From JACCQS01 sp963766765 (lineage in GTDB: Bacteria > Actinomycetota > Actinomycetes > Mycobacteriales > Geodermatophilaceae): a stretch of 64,000 nucleotides of DNA. Positions 1-7,862 of this stretch are shown here, piece by piece; position 1 is the stretch's first letter, and each line of letters opens with the position of its first letter. A model generated the notes under the pieces. The model worked only from the letters and a program-made list of their open reading frames with translations, searched no databases and had not been told where the DNA came from. The translations under genes and the position numbers were made by a program. The stretch is taken from positions 248,001 through 312,000 of the forward strand of contig CAVYBR010000014.1 of the NCBI GenBank assembly GCA_963766765.1, written 5' to 3'.

Positions 1-163
1 TTCGGGCAGATAACTGAGGCCGCCCCCCCTGGACGCGCGGCTTCACGTCGTAGCGGACGTGTGCCCAAGGTGTCGCCAGGTAGGCGTCCCACTCAGGGAG
101 GTGGCTGTCGAATACTTCTGGATCACCAGGCACGGTCTCAGTGTTCCGCGGGTCGGCTGGCAT
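1..163 (-). CDS. Partial CDS, N-terminus only (possible methyltransferase)
   Basis: An open frame starts with ATG at 163 on the minus strand and runs off the window edge, giving 54 residues. It contains WDAYLATPWAHVRYDV, which resembles the W..Y..TPW..LRY segment at the start of many actinobacterial class I SAM-dependent methyltransferases. The SAM-binding motif would lie outside the window, so the family is only a guess. No clear ribosome binding site precedes the ATG. The gene is oriented away from the ABC exporter that begins at 244. Confidence 0.4.
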   Translation of the reverse strand, partial: MPADPRNTETVPGDPEVFDSHLPEWDAYLATPWAHVRYDVKPRVQGGRPQLSAR

Positions 164-243
164 GGCCGGACAATGCGCGAGACCGTGCAGAAATCCTTTG
201 GGAACTGCACAGTTCCGCACAATGCCCCGACGCGCGCGCTGCC

Positions 244-1044
244 CTACGCCGCCGTGACGGACGGATCGCGGTTGTAGAGCTTTTTCGCCCAGAGGTACCC
301 GATCGTGCCGATGACCACGCACCAGGCGATGGCGATCGGTCCACTGTTACCGATCGGGGTGCCGAACAGCAGTCCGCGCAGCGTCTCGATGATCGGCGTG
401 AAGGGCTGGTACTCGGCGAACCAGCGCAGCCCGGTGGGCATCGAGTCGGTCGGGACGAAGCCACTCCCCAGGAAGGGCAGGAATACCAGCGGCTGTGGCA
501 GGTTGCTGGCGGACTCGACGCTCTTGGACACCAGCCCGAACGCGACCGACAGCCAGATCAACGCGAAGCTGATCATCGCGAGGAGCCCGATCGCGGCAAG
601 CCACGCACCCGGTCCGGCAGTGGGCCGGAATCCGATCAGCAGCGCGACACCGATGACCAGCGCCATGCTGAGCATCGTCTGGATCATGCTGCCCACGACG
701 TGTCCGGTCAGCACCGAGACGCGGGCGATCGCCATGGTTCGGAACCGGGCAACGATGCCCTCTGTCATGTCCATGGCCACCGAGACGGCCGTACCCATCA
801 CGGCGGCTCCAACGGTCATCATGAGGATGCCGGGTACGACGTAGTTGACGTATTCGGCGCGACCGCCGGAAGGTGCGCCGAGGCCGGCGCCGAGCGTGCC
901 GCCGAAGACATAGACGAACAGCAGCAGGAAGACGATCGGAAGGCCGGCAAGCTGCAGCGTCAGCGACGGGTAGCGCATCATGCGCCGCAGTTGGCGCCGC
1001 AGCATCGTCGCCGAATCGGTCAACGCATAGGAAAGGGTGCTCAT
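244..1044 (-). CDS. ABC-2 type exporter permease (DrrB-like)
   Basis: This 266-residue membrane protein has about six hydrophobic segments and the ABC-2 layout: a cytoplasmic N-terminus, a first helix near residue 35 and a last helix near 240, followed by a short basic tail. The conserved LPFLGSGFVPTDSMP loop near residue 190 is typical of the daunorubicin-resistance permease group. Its start overlaps the last codons of the ATPase gene (1041-2003), so the two are translationally coupled and presumably form one exporter. The substrate cannot be inferred; DrrAB homologues move drugs, lipids or antibiotics. Confidence 0.9.
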   Translation of the reverse strand: MSTLSYALTDSATMLRRQLRRMMRYPSLTLQLAGLPIVFLLLFVYVFGGTLGAGLGAPSGGRAEYVNYVVPGILMMTVGAAVMGTAVSVAMDMTEGIVARFRTMAIARVSVLTGHVVGSMIQTMLSMALVIGVALLIGFRPTAGPGAWLAAIGLLAMISFALIWLSVAFGLVSKSVESASNLPQPLVFLPFLGSGFVPTDSMPTGLRWFAEYQPFTPIIETLRGLLFGTPIGNSGPIAIAWCVVIGTIGYLWAKKLYNRDPSVTAA

Positions 1045-2003
1045 CGGAGGATCTCCATCTCTTTGTCGGTCCGGCCGGTGACGGCGAAGAAGACGTCATC
1101 GAGGTCCGGGGTGTGCACGGTCAGCTCGTCCACCTCGACCGACTCGTCCTCGAGCCGGTTGATCAGGGCCTTGAGCGACTTGAGGCTGCCGTCACTGGGG
1201 ACCTGGAGGGTGAGACCTTGGTTGTCTCGAGCGGCTTCGTCGAGAGTGCGGGCGGCGGTCTCGAGTCCGTCGGCGTCGGCGAACCGCAGGCGGATGTGAC
1301 CACCGGTCACCAGGCGCTTGAGCTCGTCGGCGGACCCCTGCGCGACGAGCGTCCCGCGGTCGAGCACCGCGATCCGGTCGGCAAGCTCGTCCGCTTCGTC
1401 GAGGGCCTGGGTGGTCAGCAGGATGGTGACCCCTCGCGCCGCGAGCTCGCGGATGATCTGCCACATGCCATGGCGGCTGCGGGGATCCAGCCCGGTGGTC
1501 GGCTCGTCGAGGAAGATGATCTGGGGATCTCCGACCAGGGTCATCGCCAGGTCCAGCCGACGACGCATGCCACCGGAGTAGGTTGCGGCGGTCTTCTTGC
1601 CGGCTTCGACCAGATCGAACTGCTCGAGGAGTTCGGTTGCCCGTCGCCGACCCTCGACGCGTCCAAGATGGTGCAGGTCGGCCATGAGGATGAGGTTTTC
1701 GTGGCCGGTCAGCAGGCCGTCGACAGCCGAGAACTGGCCGGTGACGCCGATCGCGGCGCGGATCGCGTTGGGATCCTCCGCGAGATCATGACCAGCGACC
1801 CGTACGTCCCCGCCGTCGGCGGCGATCAGCGTGGACAGGATCTGCACGACGGTTGTCTTGCCTGCGCCGTTGGGCCCGAGCAGCGCAAAGATCGATCCCT
1901 GGGGGATGTTCAGGTCAATGCCGTCGAGAACCAGCTTGTCCCCGTACGACTTGCGTAGCCCGGTCACCAAGATGGCTGGTGGGTTGGGCGATGTTCTGGT
2001 CAT
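1041..2003 (-). CDS. ABC exporter ATP-binding protein (DrrA-like)
   Basis: The nucleotide-binding subunit has 320 residues. Walker A GPNGAGKTT lies near 43-51, the signature YSGGM near 142-146 and Walker B IIFLDEPTTGLD near 162-173. A C-terminal extension of about 90 residues is the DUF4162-type domain of the DrrA group. The ATG at 2003 is preferred to the ATG 13 codons upstream because GAGGAG sits a few bases before it. It follows the DUF4097 gene by 66 nt and overlaps the permease gene by 4 nt, so the operon runs RHH protein, DUF4097, ATPase, permease. Confidence 0.93.
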   Translation of the reverse strand: MTRTSPNPPAILVTGLRKSYGDKLVLDGIDLNIPQGSIFALLGPNGAGKTTVVQILSTLIAADGGDVRVAGHDLAEDPNAIRAAIGVTGQFSAVDGLLTGHENLILMADLHHLGRVEGRRRATELLEQFDLVEAGKKTAATYSGGMRRRLDLAMTLVGDPQIIFLDEPTTGLDPRSRHGMWQIIRELAARGVTILLTTQALDEADELADRIAVLDRGTLVAQGSADELKRLVTGGHIRLRFADADGLETAARTLDEAARDNQGLTLQVPSDGSLKSLKALINRLEDESVEVDELTVHTPDLDDVFFAVTGRTDKEMEILR

Positions 2004-2069
2004 GACTCCTCGTTTCTGACGTCGTTTGACTGATCGGTGCATGTGGATTGCGTTGGTGCAGAATGGAGT

Positions 2070-2915
2070 TCAGCTGCGGCGCACCGTGACGTCGCCGAAC
2101 GAGGTGCGAGCCCGCAACTCGATGGTGTCTTCAGCCGGCCCGGGGCTCACGGAGGCTGTCAGGGTGTTGTGCACGCGTCCGTACTGGGAGCCGACGTCCA
2201 GGTGTGCGGCACTGCCCTGCCGGATGCCGACCTCGACGTTCCCGCAAGAGGTGGCCAGAACGACCGCACCGCGGACGATCTCGCCGACGCGGATGTTGCC
2301 GTTGGCGGTCTTGATCGCGACGGTCGAGCATGCTCGATCGACTGCGATCTCCCCGTTGGCCGAGTTGCAGCGCAGGTCTCCGGTGATGTCACCGATCCAG
2401 CTGTTGCCGTTGAGATTCTTGATCACGGCGGTTCCCGCGATCTCGCGGATCCGCACGTCACCGCATCCGGTGACCTCCGTGTGGCCGTCGGCTCGGTTCA
2501 CGCTAATGCCGCCGGCCGAGGTTTCCAGCCGCAGCGGGCCGGTGTGGTCGAGCCAGAGTTGGCCGGCGGATGTGATGAACCGGCACTCACCGAGGCGACC
2601 ATCCGCGCGGAAGTCCGCGTAGTCAGCGTCCCCCTGCACCTCCGAGCCCGAAGGGAGTTCGATCTCCACATCGACCGATCCGCCGGTGCCGAAGAGGCTG
2701 TACCGCCGCCAGGTCTTCGGGGCCTTCACCAGCAAGCGGCCGTGCGAGAACTCGACCCGCGTCTGTTCGGCCGCCCGCACGTCGGCCGTCTTTGAACGAT
2801 CACTCGGGCGCACCTCGACGACGGTGTCGGTCCGGTCGCTGGCGATGACGCGCACGTCTCCGGCGGAGAGTGAAATGACAGCCGAGATCGACTCGGGGGT
2901 CTCGAAGCGGGTCAT
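2070..2915 (-). CDS. DUF4097 family beta-strand repeat protein
   Basis: The product has 281 residues and the DUF4097 pattern: repeated short strands of the type G.V.I....G...V...NG.I.V, suggesting a right-handed beta-helix. There is no signal peptide or membrane segment. The ATG at 2915 has GAGGGAG just upstream; an open frame extends further 5' into the RHH gene in another register but is not supported. DUF4097 genes are often placed between a ribbon-helix-helix protein and a DrrAB-type exporter in actinobacteria, as here. The function is unknown. Confidence 0.85.
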   Translation of the reverse strand: MTRFETPESISAVISLSAGDVRVIASDRTDTVVEVRPSDRSKTADVRAAEQTRVEFSHGRLLVKAPKTWRRYSLFGTGGSVDVEIELPSGSEVQGDADYADFRADGRLGECRFITSAGQLWLDHTGPLRLETSAGGISVNRADGHTEVTGCGDVRIREIAGTAVIKNLNGNSWIGDITGDLRCNSANGEIAVDRACSTVAIKTANGNIRVGEIVRGAVVLATSCGNVEVGIRQGSAAHLDVGSQYGRVHNTLTASVSPGPAEDTIELRARTSFGDVTVRRS

Positions 2916-2973
2916 GGTGATCTCCCTCGGAGGATTCATGTCTGTGGTCAGCTTCTGAGTCTTGGTGGCGCGA

Positions 2974-3492
2974 CTAGCGCACCCACCCGGTGTAGCGCTC
3001 CCCGCCGGAGGCGCTGCGCCGTAGCGGCTCGGGCTCGAGGCCTGGTTCCAGCGCGGCCTCTGCGGCCCGAACGAGCCAGGCGTTAACCGAGAGGCGCTGC
3101 CGAGCGGCAATCTCCTCGATCCGGAGCTTGAGGGTGTCCGGAAGGCGGAGATTGATTCGCGTCGTTGCTCCGTCCTCAGCGTCTGGCGGGGATGCTGCCG
3201 TCGCTGTCGAGGGCGCAGCGGTGGTGGCCGTGGCGAGGGCATCGTCAGCCGGCGGCGGGGTGACGACGAAGCTCGGGTCTCGCCCGCGCAGGCGCACCTC
3301 GACCGAGCCGGGCGCTAGATCACGGGTGATCTCATCCGCGGCCGCCGACAAGGCTTCCAACAGGACGAGTCGGGTTGCCGCGTCCAACGAGCCGGTCAAT
3401 CGCCCGGCCAGTTCGCGCGCCTGATCGCCACCAGCCTCGGCAGCCACGGCGAGCTCGTGGCGGAGCGTGTCGACGTACGTCGTGAGGTCCAT
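2974..3492 (-). CDS. Ribbon-helix-helix DNA-binding protein (HicB/CopG-like)
   Basis: The 172-residue protein ends with a ribbon-helix-helix module. The strand TTRINLRLPDTLK (about residues 109-121) is followed by helices EEIAARQRLSVNAWLVRAAE. The first about 75 residues are helical, and a Thr/Ala-rich linker joins the two parts. It is the first gene of the DUF4097-ABC exporter operon and is probably its regulator. A TAGTTT hexamer ends 6 nt before the ATG, which suggests a leaderless transcript, and palindromes lie immediately upstream (separate entry). No HicA-type toxin gene is adjacent, so a toxin-antitoxin role is unlikely. Confidence 0.85.
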   Translation of the reverse strand: MDLTTYVDTLRHELAVAAEAGGDQARELAGRLTGSLDAATRLVLLEALSAAADEITRDLAPGSVEVRLRGRDPSFVVTPPPADDALATATTAAPSTATAASPPDAEDGATTRINLRLPDTLKLRIEEIAARQRLSVNAWLVRAAEAALEPGLEPEPLRRSASGGERYTGWVR

Positions 3493-3542
3493 GGCGCCAA
3501 ACTAGCACATATCTGAGCCAAGTTGGCACCAATATGGCTCAG
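3493..3542. promoter_or_regulatory. Nested inverted repeats upstream of the RHH operon (candidate operator)
   Basis: A perfect 8-bp inverted repeat, CTGAGCCA (3513-3520) and TGGCTCAG (3535-3542), encloses the near-palindrome TTGGCACCAA (3523-3532). TGGCGCCA (3492-3499) touches the start codon of the ribbon-helix-helix gene. A -10-like TAGTTT (minus strand, 3504 to 3499) lies between them. RHH proteins usually bind short repeats at their own promoter, so autoregulation is inferred. The outer repeat could instead be a terminator of the HNH pseudogene that ends at 3562. Confidence 0.5.
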
Positions 3543-3561
3543 CGCGGCCGGCGGGCCGTCA

Positions 3562-5177
3562 TCACGCGGCGGGTACGACTGCGGCGGGGACCAGGTCGTC
3601 GGCGGTGAGGGGCCACTCGGTGCCCGGTGGTCGGGTGGTTCGGGTGATCCCGGTGGGGGTGGTGACGGTGAGCGTCCCGTCGTCGGTGAGGTGGCGGGTC
3701 CAGAACGGTGCTTGGTGTTTGAGCCGGTGGTGGGTGCGGCAGTAGGTGCACAGGTTGCAGGTACCGGTCTTTCCGTGGGGCCAGGGGTGGTTGTGGTCGA
3801 GATCGGCGTGGACGGCCTTGCGGGTGCAGCCGAAGTGCCGGCAGTGCCGGTCGCGAGTGCGGACGTGGCGGTCCTGGTCCCGGGTGGGCCGGTAACGCCC
3901 GGTGTCGGCGGGTGGGCGAAGTCCGCGGCGGCGGGCTGCGCGGACGAGTTGGGCGGGGCTGGCCACCGAAGTCAGTGTCCCGTCGGGCTGGTGCAGGGCC
4001 AGGAACAGCCCGGAGGACTGCAACTGCGTGAGCAGTTCGCGGCACTGCGCAGCGGTGATGGTCTGCCCGTTCACGTCGGCCTGCACGTTGTTCGCGTCCA
4101 GCTGTGTTCCGAGATTCTGTGTTCCGAGATTCGTGGGAACCGTCAGGTGCATGGTCACGTCGGCTGTGACCGAGGGGCGGCTGGTGTCCCAGGGCCGAAG
4201 GATGAGGTCGGTCGAGAATCTCGGTGCGGATCTGCCCGATCGGCCGGTAGTCACCGTCGCCCTGCTGGGCGGCCGCGTATGTGCCGACCGCGTCCACACA
4301 AGTGGCGGCGACCGGAAGTGGGAGGTCGGCGACCAGCCGAGCCATCCCGTCTTGGGTTGGGTAGTAGAAGCCACGTCGCGCTGCGGCGGGCGCGGGCGTG
4401 CCGACGGCGCAGCGCTGCCGCATCCACGCGGGCGAGTGCCCGCCGGACCGCCGACGCCAGCCCGCCTGGAGTCAGACCCGGTGCCTTCGGCAGGACCATC
4501 GCTTCGACGGTGTGTGCGACCTCTGGTCGGGTGCTCGACAGCAGATCAGTCAGGACACGCGCCCGCTGGTAATCGATCCGGCCCGAATCCAGCAGCGCGA
4601 GCGTCGCGGTGAGCCGTCCGGTCAGGACCATCGAGGTCTCGACCAGATCTTGGGCGGCGGTCAACGAATAGGGGTGGGCCATCTGCAGTTCATGCGGCAA
4701 CCACTCCGAGACGTCCAACACCTCAGGCACGGTGTCGGCAGCAGCCCCGGACTCCGCGTCGTCGCCCTCAGCTGGGGTTGCTGCTCTCGCGCCGGGCACC
4801 CCAGCGGGCCGGTCCGCGGCGGCGGGCCGGTTCGCCGCGACCAACGACACCAGTCGCGCCCGCTGGGCGTGCAGCCCCGCGATGGCTTCCTCGACCTCGA
4901 TCAGGCGGGCGAGGGCTTCGGCGTCGCTGAACGTTTCCGGCTGGCGATCCGAGAGCGGCGGGTCCGGCTCCAGGTAGACGGGTTCGTGGTCGTCCGGAGG
5001 CTGATCCCGAAGCCACGACTCGGTGCACGGGTCCAAGACCGGCAACAGGTCGTCGGGGCTGGGCTCGTAATGCCGGCGCAGATGCGGCTTGGCATTCAGC
5101 ATCGCTTCCAGTTCGAAGTCGGACATCTCGTGCCAGAACGACGGAGGCAACTCAGCGCACTCCATCGACTCGAACAT
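3562..5177 (-). pseudogene. 13E12/DUF222-family HNH endonuclease, broken by two frameshifts
   Basis: The three minus-strand frames read in sequence give one DUF222-HNH protein of about 540 residues. Segment 1 (from 5177) holds the N-terminal DUF222 domain ending in ALRRRHARAR. Segment 2 holds FYYPTQDGMARLVADLP and the following helices. Segment 3 holds the HNH module with HCRHFGCTRK, HADLDHNHPW and TYCRTHHRLKH. Frame changes fall near 4365-4375 and at about 4208-4212, and each is repaired by deleting a single base. A 13-bp direct repeat encodes the NLGTQNLGTQ stretch near 4110-4135. Sequencing error at both sites is possible, but decay is the simpler reading. Confidence 0.85.
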
Positions 5178-5185
5178 ACGTTCGA
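5170..5185. promoter_or_regulatory. LexA (SOS) box overlapping the start of the HNH gene
   Basis: TCGAACATACGTTCGA matches the actinobacterial/mycobacterial LexA consensus TCGAAC-N4-GTTCGA exactly. The left half-site contains the complement of the ATG at 5177, so LexA bound here would cover the start codon. Several 13E12-family genes of M. tuberculosis are known to be LexA-regulated with such boxes, which supports the assignment. Confidence 0.85.
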
Positions 5186-5459
5186 TTCTACTCCAAACCA
5201 GCTACCGCACAAGACCTTTCAGAGACCAAATTGAAAGAATTCGGTGTTGAGTAGCCACGCCGAAACCGCAAGCCGGCCAGCAAACCGGGCCACCCGACCG
5301 CTCCCTCCGTAGGCGCGTTCTTTGTGCTGAGCCGCGACCAACCCTGCAAAGCTGAACACTGAGAGAATCTTTCCCCGGCGGCTGTCGATTTCCCGTCTCG
5401 CCGTTCGACTACTCGCTGCTGGAGCGGCAACCGGCCGCCCGACGAGAAAGGTGACAGAC
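5186..5459. promoter_or_regulatory. Intergenic region with candidate ECF-type promoter for the DGPF/sigma operon
   Basis: No gene is visible in this 274-nt divergent spacer. TGTCGA (5383-5388) and CGACTA (5406-5411) are separated by 17 nt and face the DGPF gene that starts at 5460. As I recall, ECF42 promoters were reported with TGTCGA at -35 and a CGA(T/C)-type -10, so autoregulation by the downstream sigma factor is plausible. The match is by eye only. Confidence 0.4.
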
Positions 5460-5828
5460 ATGCCGAGGTACCTGCTCACGATCGTGGAGAACCAGGACGC
5501 CTACTCCGACACCGACACCGACCAGGCCGATTTCGGGGCGGTCATGCAGATGCACACCGACTTCTCCGAGTCGGTTTCCAAAGCCGGCGGCGAAGTTCTC
5601 GGTGGGGAGGCGTTGCAACCGCTCCCGACCGCGACCTTCCTGCGCAACACGCGCACCGATGACGTCACAGTGGTCGACAACCCGTTGCCCGACGTCAAAG
5701 AGGTCCTGGGCGGCTACTACCTGATCAGCGCGAAGGACGATGCCCAGGCTCTGGAGTTCGCCAAGCTGTGCCCGGCGCCCCAGGGGTACGTCGAACTGCG
5801 ACCGGTCTGGGAGTTCGACGCGTCCTGA
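5460..5828 (+). CDS. DGPF/YCII-related domain protein
   Basis: This small soluble protein (122 residues) has the YCII/DGPF fold pattern: an N-terminal strand MPRYLLTIVE, a central LGGEALQPLPTATFLR segment and the GGYYLISAKDDAQALEFAKLCP core. The ATG at 5460 is chosen over the GTG at 5451 because GAAAGG is correctly spaced 8 nt upstream. It lies 2 nt before the sigma gene. Such proteins are the constant partners of ECF42 sigma factors. Their biochemical role is unknown. Confidence 0.9.
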   Translation: MPRYLLTIVENQDAYSDTDTDQADFGAVMQMHTDFSESVSKAGGEVLGGEALQPLPTATFLRNTRTDDVTVVDNPLPDVKEVLGGYYLISAKDDAQALEFAKLCPAPQGYVELRPVWEFDAS

Positions 5829-5830
5829 CC

Positions 5831-7072
5831 GTGGTACCCAGCGATGTCGCTCGCGCTACGGAGGCAGCACAGCGTGAGCATTGGGGTCGCGTGCTGGCCG
5901 CCACACTGCGGCTGGCACGCGACCTCGACATCGCGGAAGAGGCAACCGCCGATGCGTTCCTCCTGGCGCTGCAGACCTGGCCCGAGACCGGCGTCCCGGA
6001 GTCGGTCGAAGCCTGGTTGCTGACCGTTGCCCGTAGGCGGGCCGTCGACCGGATTCGGCGGGCCGTCGCGCTGCGCGACAGGCTCACCGAGATGGCTGTC
6101 AGCCAGGTCAGCGTTCTCGATGGACCTGAACTCATGGCCGAAGCTGTGCTGACCGATGACGAGCTCCGCCTCGCCGTTCTCTGCTGCCATCCGGCGCTGA
6201 ACACCGAGGCGCAAGTCGCCCTCACCTTGCGGTTGGGTTGCGGCGCAACGACAACGGCGATCGCCGCCGGGTTCCTGGTGTCGGAGGCAACCATGGCCGC
6301 GCGATTGACGAGAGCAAAGAAGCGCATCGCTGCATCGGGTGTCGACGTGGAACTTCCCGACGACGCATCGGTCGACGAGCGTATGCCCGCCCTCCGCCGG
6401 GCCATCCAGCTCGCCTACGCGCTGGGGCACACGGCGGCCAGCGGAAGCAACCTGCGTGATGACGAACTGGCCTCGCGGGCGGTCTACCTGGCCCGATCGC
6501 TGTGTCGCATTCGCCCCAAGGACCGGGAGAGCGCGGGCTTGCTCGGGCTGCTGCTGCTCAGCCAAGCCCGAGCCGGCTCCCGCATCGGAGCCGATGGTGA
6601 GCAGGTGCTGTTCGAGGACGCCGACCGGAGCACCTGGGATCAGAACATGACGGGGGAGGGCTTGCGGTGTGCCGCATATGCCATGGACGGCGCATCCGTA
6701 GGGCCGTTCGCCCTCCAGGCTGCCATCGCCGCCGAGCATGCGCGTTCGCAGAGCCTGGCGAGCACCGATTGGGCGGCGATCATCAACCTGTACGGCGACC
6801 TTCTCGCCCTTGAGCCCAGCCCCACCATCGCGTTGGGGCGCTCGCTGGCTCTCTCGTACGCGGCGGGGCCGGAAGCCGGCTTGGCCGACCTGGATGGCGT
6901 CATGGAGGTCGCGAGGCTCGACGGCTACTGCTACGCCCATGCGGCGCGCGCGCAACTGCTCGACCGGCTCAGCCGTACGCCCGAGGCACGCCGAGCCTGG
7001 GTACGTGCGGCGTCCACCGCCCGTACCGATGCCGAACGCGAGTTCTTCCAGCGTCGGGCCGGGGGCAACTAG
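5831..7072 (+). CDS. ECF42-type RNA polymerase sigma factor with long C-terminal extension
   Basis: From the GTG at 5831 the product has 413 residues. The sigma-2 region covers roughly residues 15-85, including AWLLTVARRRAVDRIRR. Sigma-4 covers about 110-165 with the helix-turn-helix TTTAIAAGFLVSEATMAARL. The remaining about 240 residues form the helical DUF6596/TPR-like extension that defines the ECF42 group. Starts further upstream overlap the DGPF gene and are less likely. The two genes form a bicistronic unit. No anti-sigma gene is adjacent, which fits the group, where the C-terminal extension is thought to control activity. Confidence 0.92.
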   Translation: MVPSDVARATEAAQREHWGRVLAATLRLARDLDIAEEATADAFLLALQTWPETGVPESVEAWLLTVARRRAVDRIRRAVALRDRLTEMAVSQVSVLDGPELMAEAVLTDDELRLAVLCCHPALNTEAQVALTLRLGCGATTTAIAAGFLVSEATMAARLTRAKKRIAASGVDVELPDDASVDERMPALRRAIQLAYALGHTAASGSNLRDDELASRAVYLARSLCRIRPKDRESAGLLGLLLLSQARAGSRIGADGEQVLFEDADRSTWDQNMTGEGLRCAAYAMDGASVGPFALQAAIAAEHARSQSLASTDWAAIINLYGDLLALEPSPTIALGRSLALSYAAGPEAGLADLDGVMEVARLDGYCYAHAARAQLLDRLSRTPEARRAWVRAASTARTDAEREFFQRRAGGN

Positions 7073-7075
7073 CGG

Positions 7076-7726
7076 TCAGGCGGCGCGGGCCTGCTCGGCG
7101 GAGAGCGCCTCCCTCAGTCGGCTCTCGACCAGCGGCAGAATCTCCTCCACGGTGACGTCTCGCTCCAGTTCCTGACTCAACGAGGTCACGGCCGCATCCG
7201 GGATCCCGCACGGCACGATCCGGTCGTACGCGCTGAGATCGGCGTTGCAGTTGATCGCGAATCCATGCATCGTCACCCCGCGAGAAACGCGGATGCCGAT
7301 CGCGGCGATCTTGCGTTCCGGCCGGCGCCCGTCGGCAGCCAGCCAGACGCCGCTACGACCCTCCACCCGGCCGGTCCTGACGCCGAGATCCGCGCACACC
7401 GCGATCAGTGCATCCTCCAGACGGCGGACGTAGGCAACCACGTCCATCGGCTGCGCCAAGGCGACGATCGGATACCCGACCAACTGGCCCGGTCCGTGCC
7501 AGGTGATCTTGCCGCCGCGGTCGACGTCGACCACCGGTGTTCCGTCGATGGGGCGCTCCAAAGGTTCGGTCCGCTTGCCAGCCGTGTAGACCGCAGGGTG
7601 CTCCAGGAGCAGCACCGTGTCCGGGGACCTGTCGTCCACGCGTCGCGCGTGCAAGTGCTGTTGGCGCTCCCAGGCGCGCGAATAGTCGACCAAGCCGGCC
7701 CAGATGAACATGAGGGGAGCGCTCAT
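7076..7726 (-). CDS. lipB: Octanoyltransferase LipB
   Basis: LipB moves octanoate from acyl carrier protein to lipoyl domains such as those of the E2 subunit encoded at 13633-15654. The 216-residue protein shows HPAVYTAGKR, the binding segment ITWHGPGQLVGYP, and the catalytic pair: Lys in RKIAAIGIRVSRG and Cys in PCGIPDAAVTSL. The ATG at 7726 gives normal length; an in-frame ATG five codons later is an alternative. The lipoyl synthase gene lipA, adjacent in many relatives, is not next to it. It is transcribed divergently from the MMPL gene. Confidence 0.95.
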   Translation of the reverse strand: MSAPLMFIWAGLVDYSRAWERQQHLHARRVDDRSPDTVLLLEHPAVYTAGKRTEPLERPIDGTPVVDVDRGGKITWHGPGQLVGYPIVALAQPMDVVAYVRRLEDALIAVCADLGVRTGRVEGRSGVWLAADGRRPERKIAAIGIRVSRGVTMHGFAINCNADLSAYDRIVPCGIPDAAVTSLSQELERDVTVEEILPLVESRLREALSAEQARAA

Positions 7727-7862
7727 GACTTTCAGGCTAGTCGTCAAGCGAAGGAGCCGCCGTCGGAGCGGACCCATGTGCCACGTCGCCGACTTCGCGG
7801 CAATAAAGTCGACGGAACCCGTCGTCGCCGTGCAGACGACACCGCCGGATTCGAGGACCGCG

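Noticed and set aside
2974..3492. HicAB-type toxin-antitoxin system
   Set aside because: Only an RHH protein is present; its neighbour is a DUF4097 gene and no small HicA-like RNA-binding toxin ORF is adjacent.
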